Positions 28,591-36,217 of a stretch of 64,000 nt of DNA are shown in pieces. The notes under the pieces were generated by a model. It was not told the DNA's origin, did no database searches, and saw only the letters and a list, made by a program, of their open reading frames with translations. Source of the stretch: Treponema brennaborense DSM 12168 (GTDB lineage: Bacteria > Spirochaetota > Spirochaetia > Treponematales > Treponemataceae); the NCBI RefSeq assembly GCF_000212415.1, contig NC_015500.1, forward strand, positions 124,001 through 188,000. The letters run 5' to 3'. The position numbers and the translations under genes are program-made. Position 1 is the stretch's first letter. Each line of letters begins with the position of its first letter.

Positions 28591-30093
28591 ATGAGTGAAG
28601 AATATATTCTCCGGATGGAACACATTACGAAGCAGTTCCCTGGAGTGCTCGCGCTGAACGATGTCAGTCTCAATATCCGGCCGGGAACGGTGCACGCGCT
28701 GATGGGTGAAAACGGTGCCGGAAAATCGACGCTGATGAAATGTCTGTTCGGCATCTATCATCCCGATTCCGGCTCCGTAATTTTGCATGATAAGGAAGTC
28801 AAATTTCACAGTGCGAAGGACGCCCTCGATTCGGGAATTTCGATGATTCATCAGGAATTGTCGAACGTTCCGCATCGGACGGTCTGCCAGAACATCTGGC
28901 TGGGGCGGGAACCGATGCGCCGCGGTACGCCGCTCATCGATCACGGCGAGATGTTCGGAAAAACGGCGGAACTTATGGAACGGCTCGGCCTCGGCATAGA
29001 CCCGCTGTGTAAAATGGGAACGCTGTCGATTTCGGAACAGCAGTCCTGTGAAATCGTAAAAGCCGTGTCGGCGGGCGCGTCCGTAGTAGTCATGGACGAA
29101 CCGACTTCGTCGCTTTCCGAACGGGAGGTGGAACATCTTTTCAGAATCATAAACGATCTGCGTTCTCAAGGGGTGGCGATCATTTATATTTCGCACCGAA
29201 TGAACGAAATATTTCAAATTGCGGATGAAATTTCAGTTATGCGCGACGGCAACATGATCGGTTCGTGGAGCGCCGCGGAACTGAATGAAGATAAATTGAT
29301 CAATCTGATGATCGGACGCGTAACGACGCAGCGTTTTCCGCCGGTCGAAGCTCGGCCCGGAGACGTTTGCCTGCACGTCGAACATCTGTGTTCAGCCGAA
29401 CCCAATTCGTTTCAGGATATTACGTTCGATTTGCACCGTTCCGAGATTCTCGGCATAGGAGGCTTGGTCGGTGCGCAGCGTTCCGAACTGGTGGAATCGA
29501 TTTTCGGTCTGCGGCAGATAAAATGCGGTACCGTTTCGGTCAACGGGCGGCACGTCGCGATTAAATCGCCGAAAGACGCCATCCGCAATAAAATTGGACT
29601 GATTACGGAGGACCGCCGCGGAACCGGAATTTTCCCGCTGCTTTCGATCACCGTAAACACGGCGGTTGCCGCGGTAGACAAATATCTGTCGCGATTCGGC
29701 TTTATCAGGCACAAAGACGTGGCGGCGAAAACGATGGAACTGAATAAGCTGCTGCATACGAAAACGCCGTCCATGAATTCCAAAATACAGAATCTTTCCG
29801 GCGGAAACCAGCAGAAAGTGATCGTGAGCCGCTGGCTCATGACCGATCCGGATATCCTGATCATGGACGAACCGACGCGCGGTATCGACGTGGGTGCGAA
29901 GTATGAAATCTACACGATCATGGCGGACCTGGTAAAACAGGGAAAGTCGATCATCATGGTGTCGTCGGAAATGCCGGAATTGCTGGGCATGGCGCACCGC
30001 GTTATGGTGCTGTGCAACGGGCGGCTGACCGGTGTGCTGGATAAAAAGGACGCGTCGCAGGAAGCCGTAATGCGTCTCGCCACCCAATTTTAG
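28591..30093 (+). CDS. sugar ABC transporter ATP-binding protein (MglA/RbsA type)
   Basis: Duplicated-ATPase subunit of a CUT2 monosaccharide importer, 500 residues. The first domain has a full Walker A (GENGAGKST), the signature LSISEQQSCEIVKA and Walker B (VVVMDEPTSSLSE). The second has the degenerate Walker A usual for this class (GLVGAQRSELVESIFG), the signature NLSGGNQQKVIVSRWL and LIMDEPTRGIDVG. I start at ATG 28591, with AGGA just upstream. The frame is open further back to 28402 but that part overlaps the binding-protein gene and has no family similarity. It energises uptake with the permease encoded next. Confidence 0.94.
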   Translation: MSEEYILRMEHITKQFPGVLALNDVSLNIRPGTVHALMGENGAGKSTLMKCLFGIYHPDSGSVILHDKEVKFHSAKDALDSGISMIHQELSNVPHRTVCQNIWLGREPMRRGTPLIDHGEMFGKTAELMERLGLGIDPLCKMGTLSISEQQSCEIVKAVSAGASVVVMDEPTSSLSEREVEHLFRIINDLRSQGVAIIYISHRMNEIFQIADEISVMRDGNMIGSWSAAELNEDKLINLMIGRVTTQRFPPVEARPGDVCLHVEHLCSAEPNSFQDITFDLHRSEILGIGGLVGAQRSELVESIFGLRQIKCGTVSVNGRHVAIKSPKDAIRNKIGLITEDRRGTGIFPLLSITVNTAVAAVDKYLSRFGFIRHKDVAAKTMELNKLLHTKTPSMNSKIQNLSGGNQQKVIVSRWLMTDPDILIMDEPTRGIDVGAKYEIYTIMADLVKQGKSIIMVSSEMPELLGMAHRVMVLCNGRLTGVLDKKDASQEAVMRLATQF

Positions 30094-30117
30094 CGGTCAT
30101 TTTAATAGGAGAATTGT

Positions 30118-31116
30118 ATGTCCGAAATCAAGAATACGTTAAAACTTTCGCCGAAAGAAATCCTGAACAAATATACGAACTATATCACGTTCGTGGTGCT
30201 GTTCGTCGTACTGGGAATTTTGACGCGCGGCGGTTCGCTGCAGCTCGCTTCTCTTCAGAATCTGGTGATCGCCGAATCGGTGCGGGCGTTCGCCGCGTTG
30301 GGCGTCGGAATGATCATTATCAGCCGCGGAATCGACTTGTCGATCGGATACGTCGTGTGTCTGACTACGAGCGTTGCGGCTTCGTTCGCGCAGAACGTGG
30401 ACTATTCGGCCGCCATGTATCCGGGCGTCGCGTTTCCGGTTATCGTACCGATCGTGGCGGGAATCGCCGTGGGCGGTCTGTTCGGTGCGTTCAACGGCGT
30501 GCTGGTCGCGTATGCAAAATTACCGCCGTTCATCGCGACGCTCGGTACGCTGTCTCTTGCAAGAGGCGCGCAACTGATTTATACTCAAGCTAAAGTCGTC
30601 GGCAGTTTGCGCGACGATTACAAGCATATTGCACAGGGTTTCGTAGGCCCGATACCGAATCTGGTCATTTTCGTCGCCATAGCGGCGCTGATCGTGTTCG
30701 TGCTGCTGCGGCATACGAAGATCGGTACGAATCTGTATGCGATCGGCGGTAATCCGCTGGCGGCGCGCGTGGCCGGTATCAACGTAGAACACAATCTGGT
30801 GTTCGTGTACTGCTTTGCCGGTCTGCTGTACGGCGTCGCCGGCGTGCTTCAGTCTTCGCGGCTGGGACTCGCGAACTCGCTGACCGGAAACGGTATGGAA
30901 CTCGACGCGATTGCGGCGGTTACCGTCGGCGGTGTGTCGCAGGCGGGAGGCGTCGGTACGATGGGCGGCATGATAATCGGCGTATTGACGCTCGGTATCA
31001 TAAATTACGGTATGACGTATTTGAGTATCGATTCGTATTACCAGCTGCTCATGAAAGGCGCGATTATCATTATCGCCGTATTTTTCGATATGCGCAAACA
31101 TGCTAAAAAATCGTAA
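30118..31116 (+). CDS. sugar ABC transporter permease (MglC/RbsC type)
   Basis: Inner-membrane channel subunit of the CUT2 importer, 332 residues with eight to ten predicted helices. Conserved family segments are GMIIISRGIDLSIGYVVCLT, KLPPFIATLGTLSLARGAQL, YAIGGNPLAARVAGINVE and the C-terminal TVGGVSQAGGVGTMGGMIIG. GGAG lies eight bases before the ATG, 24 bases after the ATPase gene. With the binding protein and ATPase it forms a complete monosaccharide importer, here probably for L-fucose, since no FucP-type permease is seen. Confidence 0.94.
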   Translation: MSEIKNTLKLSPKEILNKYTNYITFVVLFVVLGILTRGGSLQLASLQNLVIAESVRAFAALGVGMIIISRGIDLSIGYVVCLTTSVAASFAQNVDYSAAMYPGVAFPVIVPIVAGIAVGGLFGAFNGVLVAYAKLPPFIATLGTLSLARGAQLIYTQAKVVGSLRDDYKHIAQGFVGPIPNLVIFVAIAALIVFVLLRHTKIGTNLYAIGGNPLAARVAGINVEHNLVFVYCFAGLLYGVAGVLQSSRLGLANSLTGNGMELDAIAAVTVGGVSQAGGVGTMGGMIIGVLTLGIINYGMTYLSIDSYYQLLMKGAIIIIAVFFDMRKHAKKS

Positions 31117-31147
31117 CGGATCGTTCTAAAGGAGCTGCGTTTCGGAA

Positions 31148-32131
31148 GTGTTTACAATCAAGGATGTCGCTTCAGATGCCGGAGTTTCAACGGCTACCGT
31201 TTCAAGAGTTTTGAACCACGACAGCCGGGTAGCCGGCGTCACCCGCGAAAAAGTAATCACTTCCATTGAAAAACTGGGATACCGCCTGCATCCGGCAGCG
31301 CGGTCTCTCAAAGTGGGTGAAACGCGGTTCGTCGGCATCATCGTGCCGGAAGTATCCAACATATTTTTCATGTCGCTGTTCGGATATATGGAAGCCGTGC
31401 TGCGCAAGGAAGGTTACACGGCGATATTGTGTTCGTCGGCGAATTCCGTCGCAGGCGAAGTGGAACAGCTCAAGTATCTGACCGACAAATTCGTGGACGG
31501 ACTCATCGTCATTCCCGCCGGAAACGACGGGACCCATTTTTCCCATTTAAAAGAATGCAACATTCCGATCGTCATGATCGACCGCGAATATGCCGAAGTT
31601 GCCGGAGACAGCGTGCTCGTGCGGAACGACGAAGGGACGAAGGAAGCGGTTACCGCGCTGATAGGCGACGGATTCGACCGGATAGGATTTGTCGGCGGAG
31701 ACGTGAACCAGATGACCAGCCGCGAACGCTTCGAGGGATATAAACAGGCGCTCGCCGCCGCGGGCGTGGCGTTCGAGCCGGAATGCGTGGCGCTGTCCGG
31801 TATGGACGTGGAAAGCGGCTATTCGGGAATGAAAGAACTGCTTTCAAAACCGGATCATCCGCAGGCGTTTTTTTTCGTAAACCTGATGGTCGCGCTGGGC
31901 GCGGTGCAGTATCTGGTTGAAATGCCCGCCGCCGTTCAGGAAAAAATCGTCTGTGCGAGTTTCGACAACGTGTTCTATTCTTCACTGATGCAGCACTGCC
32001 GGTACTTCGTAGCACAGCCGGCGAAGGAAATGGGAACGCTCGCCGCGCAGCTGCTCATAGCGCGCATTCAGCACAAAAGCAGCGGCTCGTATCAGTCCAT
32101 CAGACTGAAAACGACGCTGATAAAAAAATAA
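31148..32131 (+). CDS. LacI-family transcriptional regulator
   Basis: DNA-binding repressor with the N-terminal LacI helix-turn-helix (FTIKDVASDAGVSTATVSRV, then LNHD) and hinge, and a periplasmic-binding-protein-like effector domain (VGIIVPEVSNIFFMSLFGY, DGLIVIPAGNDG, RIGFVGGDVNQMTSRERFEG). The start is GTG at 31148; AAAGGAG is somewhat far upstream. It is the last gene of the fucU-transporter operon, and the operon promoter carries a CG-centred palindrome typical of LacI operators. Autoregulation with derepression by fucose or a derivative is the simplest model. Confidence 0.92.
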   Translation: MFTIKDVASDAGVSTATVSRVLNHDSRVAGVTREKVITSIEKLGYRLHPAARSLKVGETRFVGIIVPEVSNIFFMSLFGYMEAVLRKEGYTAILCSSANSVAGEVEQLKYLTDKFVDGLIVIPAGNDGTHFSHLKECNIPIVMIDREYAEVAGDSVLVRNDEGTKEAVTALIGDGFDRIGFVGGDVNQMTSRERFEGYKQALAAAGVAFEPECVALSGMDVESGYSGMKELLSKPDHPQAFFFVNLMVALGAVQYLVEMPAAVQEKIVCASFDNVFYSSLMQHCRYFVAQPAKEMGTLAAQLLIARIQHKSSGSYQSIRLKTTLIKK

Positions 32132-32248
32132 CGAAAAAGTCCAAAAAAAAGCTTGCATTTCGGCGGATATGTGGTATCTTATAAGTGTAAGGGGTTGTGT
32201 GAAAACGGTCGGCAGAGTGACCGTAAAAACGTACGGCAAGGAGGTCTT

Positions 32249-32317
32249 ATGGATAATCCGCCTGAAACAGCGGTGCGGTCCGGAAACTTCGCTTTGCGGG
32301 CAGCCGCGTATTGTTAA
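32249..32317 (+). CDS. 22-residue small protein or leader peptide, unknown
   Basis: The ATG at 32249 follows AAGGAGG at ideal spacing, and the frame reads MDNPPETAVRSGNFALRAAA then YC and stop. No similarity is recognised. It lies inside the candidate small transcript between the LacI and MerR genes. The ribosome-binding site is the main support, so it remains tentative. Confidence 0.35.
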   Translation: MDNPPETAVRSGNFALRAAAYC

Positions 32318-32398
32318 AAGTACTACACCTGCTTTGTGCAGGAATATATCGGTTGACCAGAGCGGTTACATGCAGTGCGCATTCCGCAGGTCGATAAC

Positions 32399-32425
32399 AG
32401 CCGGCGTGAGGCCGGCTCTTTTTTT
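32399..32425 (+). terminator. strong rho-independent terminator
   Basis: AGCCGGC (32399-32405) pairs with AGCCGGC's complement GCCGGCT (32411-32417) across a five-base loop, followed by CTTTTTTT. It overlaps the 3' end of the convergent MerR gene. Confidence 0.88.
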
Positions 32426-32798
32426 ATTCCAACGAACTTTCTATCGGATAAACGATATCGTCGTAATGGTCTATTTTGTACGAAAGATATTCGAGCGTTT
32501 GCTGCATTTCGGCAATACGCTCTTGCAGCGCCGCCTGCTGTTCGACAAGCAGTGCTTTGCGTGCTTTTTTGGTCGATTCGCCTTGCTGAAAAAGCGATAC
32601 GTAGTCGATGAGCACTTCCAGCGGAAGACCGGCGCGTCTCATGCATTTGATAAAGCTTACCCAGTTGCAGTCGATTTCGGAATAGCTGCGGATTCCGCCG
32701 GCGGTTCGGCCGATCGGCGGAAGCAGTCCTATGCGCTCGTAATAGCGGAGCGTGTCGGTTGAAAGTCCGTATTTCTGCGCAACTTCTGCAATAGTCAT
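32424..32798 (-). CDS. MerR-family transcriptional regulator
   Basis: A 124-residue regulator with the winged-helix MerR DNA-binding domain (MTIAEVAQKYGLSTDTLRYY, then ERIGLLPPI), the wing GGIRSYSEID, and a C-terminal coiled coil (about residues 80-115) for dimerisation. It lacks the cysteine cluster of metal sensors; it has two cysteines in the middle (DCNW, KCMRRAG). The overall form resembles the AdhR/NmlR stress-response type. GGAGG lies before the ATG. It stands alone between the small transcript and the DXS-like gene. Two MerR-type promoters with 19-base spacers lie 2.2 kb away, between the DXS-like and DUF362 genes, and are the likely targets. Confidence 0.9.
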   Translation of the reverse strand: MTIAEVAQKYGLSTDTLRYYERIGLLPPIGRTAGGIRSYSEIDCNWVSFIKCMRRAGLPLEVLIDYVSLFQQGESTKKARKALLVEQQAALQERIAEMQQTLEYLSYKIDHYDDIVYPIESSLE

Positions 32799-33119
32799 GT
32801 GATCCTCCCATAAAAAGTCAAGGAGGAACTGTCAATTTCCGCCTTGGCTTTTTACGCAGCTCCGCAGCAAAGTGAGAAACTGCACTTGATAAGAAAGTTT
32901 GCAGCGCAAACTTATAAAAGATAAAAACCGACGATATGGTAGGCGGTTTTTATCTTACATTCTTTATGATGAGTTCGGGCGGCGGCGTAATATTAAACGC
33001 GGCGGAGCGATTGACGGCTGCGTCGCCCGCCGTGACCGCGATTCGTTCCTCTACCGCGTCGCCCGCTGCTGCAATTGACGGCCGTGCTGTAGTCGTTAAT
33101 CCGCCGCGCCCGCGCACGG
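32799..33119 (-). other. gene-free region with hairpins and DXS-like gene terminator
   Basis: No coding gene is seen. Next to merR, AAAAAGTCAAGG (32812-32823) pairs with CCTTGGCTTTTT (32842-32853), and the merR -35 box TTGACA (32835-32830) lies in its loop. A perfect hairpin, AAGTTTGC-AGC-GCAAACTT, spans 32895-32913. The stretch 32955-33119 is GC-rich without recognisable features. Confidence 0.6.
32920..32954 (-). terminator. rho-independent terminator downstream of the DXS-like gene
   Basis: GATAAAAACCG (32920-32930) pairs perfectly with CGGTTTTTATC (32944-32954), with T-rich sequence on both strands, so it can act in either direction. Confidence 0.7.
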
Positions 33120-34895
33120 TTATTGTAATACGTTCAGCACGTCTTCGGCAATCTGCGCCGGCATCATACGGTTTTCTTTCAGCAGTTCGGCGGGGTCGTA
33201 TCTGTCCGGAAAACTTTTGGCCACACCGTAATTCAGCACTTTCATGCCGGATGCGCCGTAAAACGACGCGATTTTTTCACCGAAGCCGCCTTCTTTTACG
33301 CCGTCTTCAATCGTAACCGTTACGGAGTGCTCTTTTTTCAGCGATTCAAGCAGCGTCGTGTCCAGTCCGGTGATGAATTTGGGGTTGATCAGCGTGGCGT
33401 GTATTCCGCGCTGCGCCAGCAGTTCCGCCGTTTTTTCGCCGGTGCCGTACATGCTGCCGAGCGCCAGAATCGCGACGGTTTCACCCGCGCGGGTTACCTG
33501 ATACGCGTTCAGTACGGAATAGTCGGTCGTATCTTCGATTCCGGTGGAAACGACGGGTCCGGCGGGAACGCGAATGGCGACGGGGTGTTCGGTCTGCCGC
33601 ATCGACCAGCGGAGCATGGCGAAATATTCTTCTTCGGAAACCGGTGCCAAGTAGATCAGGTTCGGAATGCTGCCCATCAGCGCGATGTCGAACAAGCCTA
33701 AATGCGTAACGTCGTTCATTCCCCAAACGGAAGCCCAAAATACCAGAACGGTGGCCGGGTTGCGGTCTATGCACAAATCCTGAGACAGCTGGTCGTAGGC
33801 GCGCTGGATGAACGTTCCGTATACGCCGTACACCGCTTTTCCGCCGTTTTTGGCGATGCCGGCTGCGAGCGCGACGGCGTGTTCTTCGGCTATACCGACG
33901 TCTATGAATTGCTTGCCCGCTGCGCGTCGTTTTTCTTCAGTAAAACCGATGACGGTCGGCGTTCCCGACGTAATGGCGGCGACGGTCGGATCTTTTTTCA
34001 TTTCTGCCAGCAGATACTCCGCCGTCAGCGCGGCGTAATCTTTTTCCCGTACCGCGGAACCGTTCGCCTGCGCAATGCGTTTCGGCATACCGGTGTTTTT
34101 GTCGAACGGCGCGCCGTAATGCCACGTTTCCTTGTCTGCTTCCGCCGGAGCGAACCCTTTTCCCTTGACGGTGTGAATATGGACGACGACGGGGCGGGTG
34201 CAGTCTTTAACGGCCCGGAACGCGCCGATGAGTGCGTGAACGTCGTTGCCGTCCCGCACGTAGATATACTCGAAGCCCATCGCCTTGAAAAAATTACATG
34301 CAGCCGCGCCGTTCGTGTCGCGTAACAGCCGCAGGTTGGCGTACAGTCCGCCGTGGTTTTCCGCAATGGACATTTCGTTGTCGTTGACGACGACGATCAG
34401 GTTCGTTCCGTTTTCGGCGGCGTAATCGAGCCCCTCGAACGCTTCTCCGCCGCTGAGCGAACCGTCGCCGATGACGGCGATCACGTTGTACCGTTCGTTT
34501 TTCAGGTCTCGTGCTTTTGCAAGGCCCGAAGCGAGACTCACCGACGTCGACGTGTGCCCGATCGTAAAAAAGTCGTGCTCGCTTTCTTTCGGATTTGAAA
34601 AGCCCGTTACGCTGCCGTACTTCGCGGAGTCCGTAAACGCGGCTTTCCGGCCGGTAAGCATTTTGTGGGCGTAACTTTGGTGCGAAACGTCGTAAACGAT
34701 TTTGTCTTTCGGCGAGTCGAACACGTAGTGCAGCGCGGTCGTCGCTTCAACCATGCCCAAATTCGGGCCGACGTGTCCGCCGCGTACGCTCAGTTCTTCG
34801 ATCAGTGCGGATCTCAGTTCCGCACACAGACTTTCCAATTCGCTTCCGTGCAGTTTTTTTACGTCTGCCGGAGAATCGATGTGTTCCAAATACAT
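33120..34895 (-). CDS. 1-deoxy-D-xylulose-5-phosphate synthase-like thiamine-diphosphate enzyme
   Basis: A 591-residue thiamine-diphosphate enzyme of the DXS family, which normally condenses pyruvate with glyceraldehyde 3-phosphate for isoprenoid synthesis. The cofactor motif GDGSLSGGEAFEG with VVVNDNEMSI, the N-terminal SVRGGHVGPNLGMVEAT, VSHQSYAHKMLTGR and the activating glutamate in DVGIAEEHAVALAAG are present. The segment that in DXS reads DRAG-VG-DG-TH is here FWASVWGMNDVTHLG. This would replace the arginine and aspartate thought to bind the acceptor substrate, so the true acceptor is open. Expression appears to come from a MerR-type promoter 63 bases upstream. It may be the housekeeping enzyme or a stress-linked paralogue. 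Confidence 0.8.
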   Translation of the reverse strand: MYLEHIDSPADVKKLHGSELESLCAELRSALIEELSVRGGHVGPNLGMVEATTALHYVFDSPKDKIVYDVSHQSYAHKMLTGRKAAFTDSAKYGSVTGFSNPKESEHDFFTIGHTSTSVSLASGLAKARDLKNERYNVIAVIGDGSLSGGEAFEGLDYAAENGTNLIVVVNDNEMSIAENHGGLYANLRLLRDTNGAAACNFFKAMGFEYIYVRDGNDVHALIGAFRAVKDCTRPVVVHIHTVKGKGFAPAEADKETWHYGAPFDKNTGMPKRIAQANGSAVREKDYAALTAEYLLAEMKKDPTVAAITSGTPTVIGFTEEKRRAAGKQFIDVGIAEEHAVALAAGIAKNGGKAVYGVYGTFIQRAYDQLSQDLCIDRNPATVLVFWASVWGMNDVTHLGLFDIALMGSIPNLIYLAPVSEEEYFAMLRWSMRQTEHPVAIRVPAGPVVSTGIEDTTDYSVLNAYQVTRAGETVAILALGSMYGTGEKTAELLAQRGIHATLINPKFITGLDTTLLESLKKEHSVTVTIEDGVKEGGFGEKIASFYGASGMKVLNYGVAKSFPDRYDPAELLKENRMMPAQIAEDVLNVLQ

Positions 34896-34957
34896 ATGTG
34901 TCTCTTTATCCTTATAATTTCCGATTGCTGCCGTAACCGGTTGCAGGGTATGACGTA

Positions 34958-34988
34958 AAGATACGTGTTGGAGTTAACTCCAAGTCAA
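34958..34988 (-). promoter_or_regulatory. MerR-type promoter of the DXS-like gene
   Basis: Minus strand TTGACT (34988-34983), exactly 19 bases of spacer, TATCTT (34963-34958). The spacer is filled by the perfect palindrome TTGGAGTTAACTCCAA (34968-34983), the arrangement used by MerR-family activators that untwist over-long spacers. Confidence 0.8.
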
Positions 34989-35019
34989 GCACATTCCTTT
35001 TTTTTTGAAAATATTTTTC

Positions 35020-35050
35020 TTGACTTAGAGTTAACTCCAGGTTGTAAAAT
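35020..35050 (+). promoter_or_regulatory. MerR-type promoter of the DUF362-permease operon
   Basis: TTGACT (35020-35025), exactly 19 bases of spacer, TAAAAT (35045-35050). GAGTTAACTC (35028-35037) is centred in the spacer. It mirrors the divergent promoter at 34958-34988. Confidence 0.8.
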
Positions 35051-35198
35051 TACCTGAATGTGTAAAAACGGGAACAGCCGGTACGCGGCTGATTCCTTTT
35101 TGCGAATAAAGTTGCGCTGCGCGTCGTTCTTGATTGCAGTTTTCGGTATTTTTATCATACATTGACTGTCGGGCTGTGCCCGTTTTCTCGGAGGCTCT

Positions 35199-36206
35199 AT
35201 GAAATTGTCGAAAAAAAAGGCGTTCGTACTTAAAAGTGCGGCGCTTGTCCTGCTGCTGAGCGTATGCGCCGGCAGCGCTGCCGCCCAAAATGTACGGAAC
35301 GTGCCGGTGGCGCTTGAGCACGAGCGGGCAGCCGGTCCCGTCGTGTATATGACTGCCGAAATCAGTCCCGCGAGTTTGCAGCGGGTGTACGAAGCGCTCG
35401 GTCGCAAAGCCGCCGCTTCAACGCCGGACGGCAAAGTTGCGGTAAAAATTTCCACGGGCGAGCCCGGCGGTAAGAATTTTTTGCAGCCGGCGCTGATCGG
35501 AAAATTCATCCGGGATTTGAACGGCACGATCGTCGAATGCAACACTGCGTACGGCGGACGGCGTGCGAGCACCGCGCTGCATAAACAGGTGCTCGCCGAT
35601 CACGGTTTTACGGCCGTCGCGCCGTGCGATATTTTGGATGAAGACGGTTCAACTTCCATTCCGGTAACCGGCGGTATCAGGATAAAAGAAGCGTTCGTCG
35701 GTTCCCATTTCGATCGGTACGATTTTTATGTTATCCTTTCCCATTTCAAAGGACACGCGATGGGCGGGTTCGGCGGCGCGATAAAAAATATCGCCATCGG
35801 AATGCAGTCGTCGATGGGCAAGGCGTGGGTTCACTCCGGAGGCAAAAGTAAAACCAATCCCTGGGGCGGAAAGCAGGACGAATTCCTTGAGGCGATGGCG
35901 GAAGCGACCAAAGGGTTCGCCGATTATCAGGGTGAGCGGATATTGTATATCAACGTCATGAACCGTCTTTCCGTCGACTGCGACTGTGATGCGAATCCCG
36001 CCGAACCCGATATGCACGATATCGGTATTCTTGCGTCGCTGGATCCGGTTGCCCTCGATCAGGCGTGCGTCGATTTCGTGTACGCGGCGGCTGACGGAGG
36101 TTCGCTCCGGCAGCGCATCGAAAGCCGCAACGGTATTCACACGCTGGAACACGCCGCCGCTGTCGGTTTGGGCAGCTGCACGTACCGGCTCGTTCGGCTT
36201 GAGTAG
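35199..36206 (+). CDS. secreted DUF362-family protein without iron-sulfur clusters
   Basis: A 335-residue protein with a signal peptide (hydrophobic run, then AGSAAAQ) followed by a DUF362 domain: VAVKISTGEPGGKNFLQP, IVECNTAYGGRR, ILSHFKGHAMGGFGGAIKNI, and DCDCDANPAEPDMHDIGILA with SLDPVALDQACVDFVY. The cytoplasmic paralogue at 55736-56848 has two ferredoxin-type 4Fe-4S motifs in the middle; here that segment is replaced by GGKSKTNPWGGKQ. Histidines and acidic residues suggest metal binding. GGAGG precedes the ATG. Expressed from the MerR-type promoter and followed by a permease gene 11 bases later. Function unknown. Confidence 0.8.
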   Translation: MKLSKKKAFVLKSAALVLLLSVCAGSAAAQNVRNVPVALEHERAAGPVVYMTAEISPASLQRVYEALGRKAAASTPDGKVAVKISTGEPGGKNFLQPALIGKFIRDLNGTIVECNTAYGGRRASTALHKQVLADHGFTAVAPCDILDEDGSTSIPVTGGIRIKEAFVGSHFDRYDFYVILSHFKGHAMGGFGGAIKNIAIGMQSSMGKAWVHSGGKSKTNPWGGKQDEFLEAMAEATKGFADYQGERILYINVMNRLSVDCDCDANPAEPDMHDIGILASLDPVALDQACVDFVYAAADGGSLRQRIESRNGIHTLEHAAAVGLGSCTYRLVRLE

Positions 36207-36217
36207 GACGGCGCCGT

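Larger units (their letters stand above)
32153..32425 (+). ncRNA. candidate small structured transcript with own promoter and terminator
   Basis: TTGCAT (32153-32158), a 16-base spacer and TATCTT (32175-32180) form a plausible promoter. About 240 bases later comes a strong intrinsic terminator. Between them lie hairpins ACGGTC/GACCGT (32205-32224) and CCTGC/GCAGG (32328-32342), and a 22-codon reading frame with a strong ribosome-binding site. It does not match signal recognition particle RNA, tmRNA, RNase P or 6S RNA in my reading. It may be a small RNA, a small-protein mRNA, or both. Confidence 0.4.

Noticed and set aside
32262-32317. GGTCCGGAAAC segment as signal recognition particle RNA
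   Set aside because: Only a short match to the conserved loop is present and the expected hairpin with the GCA side is missing.
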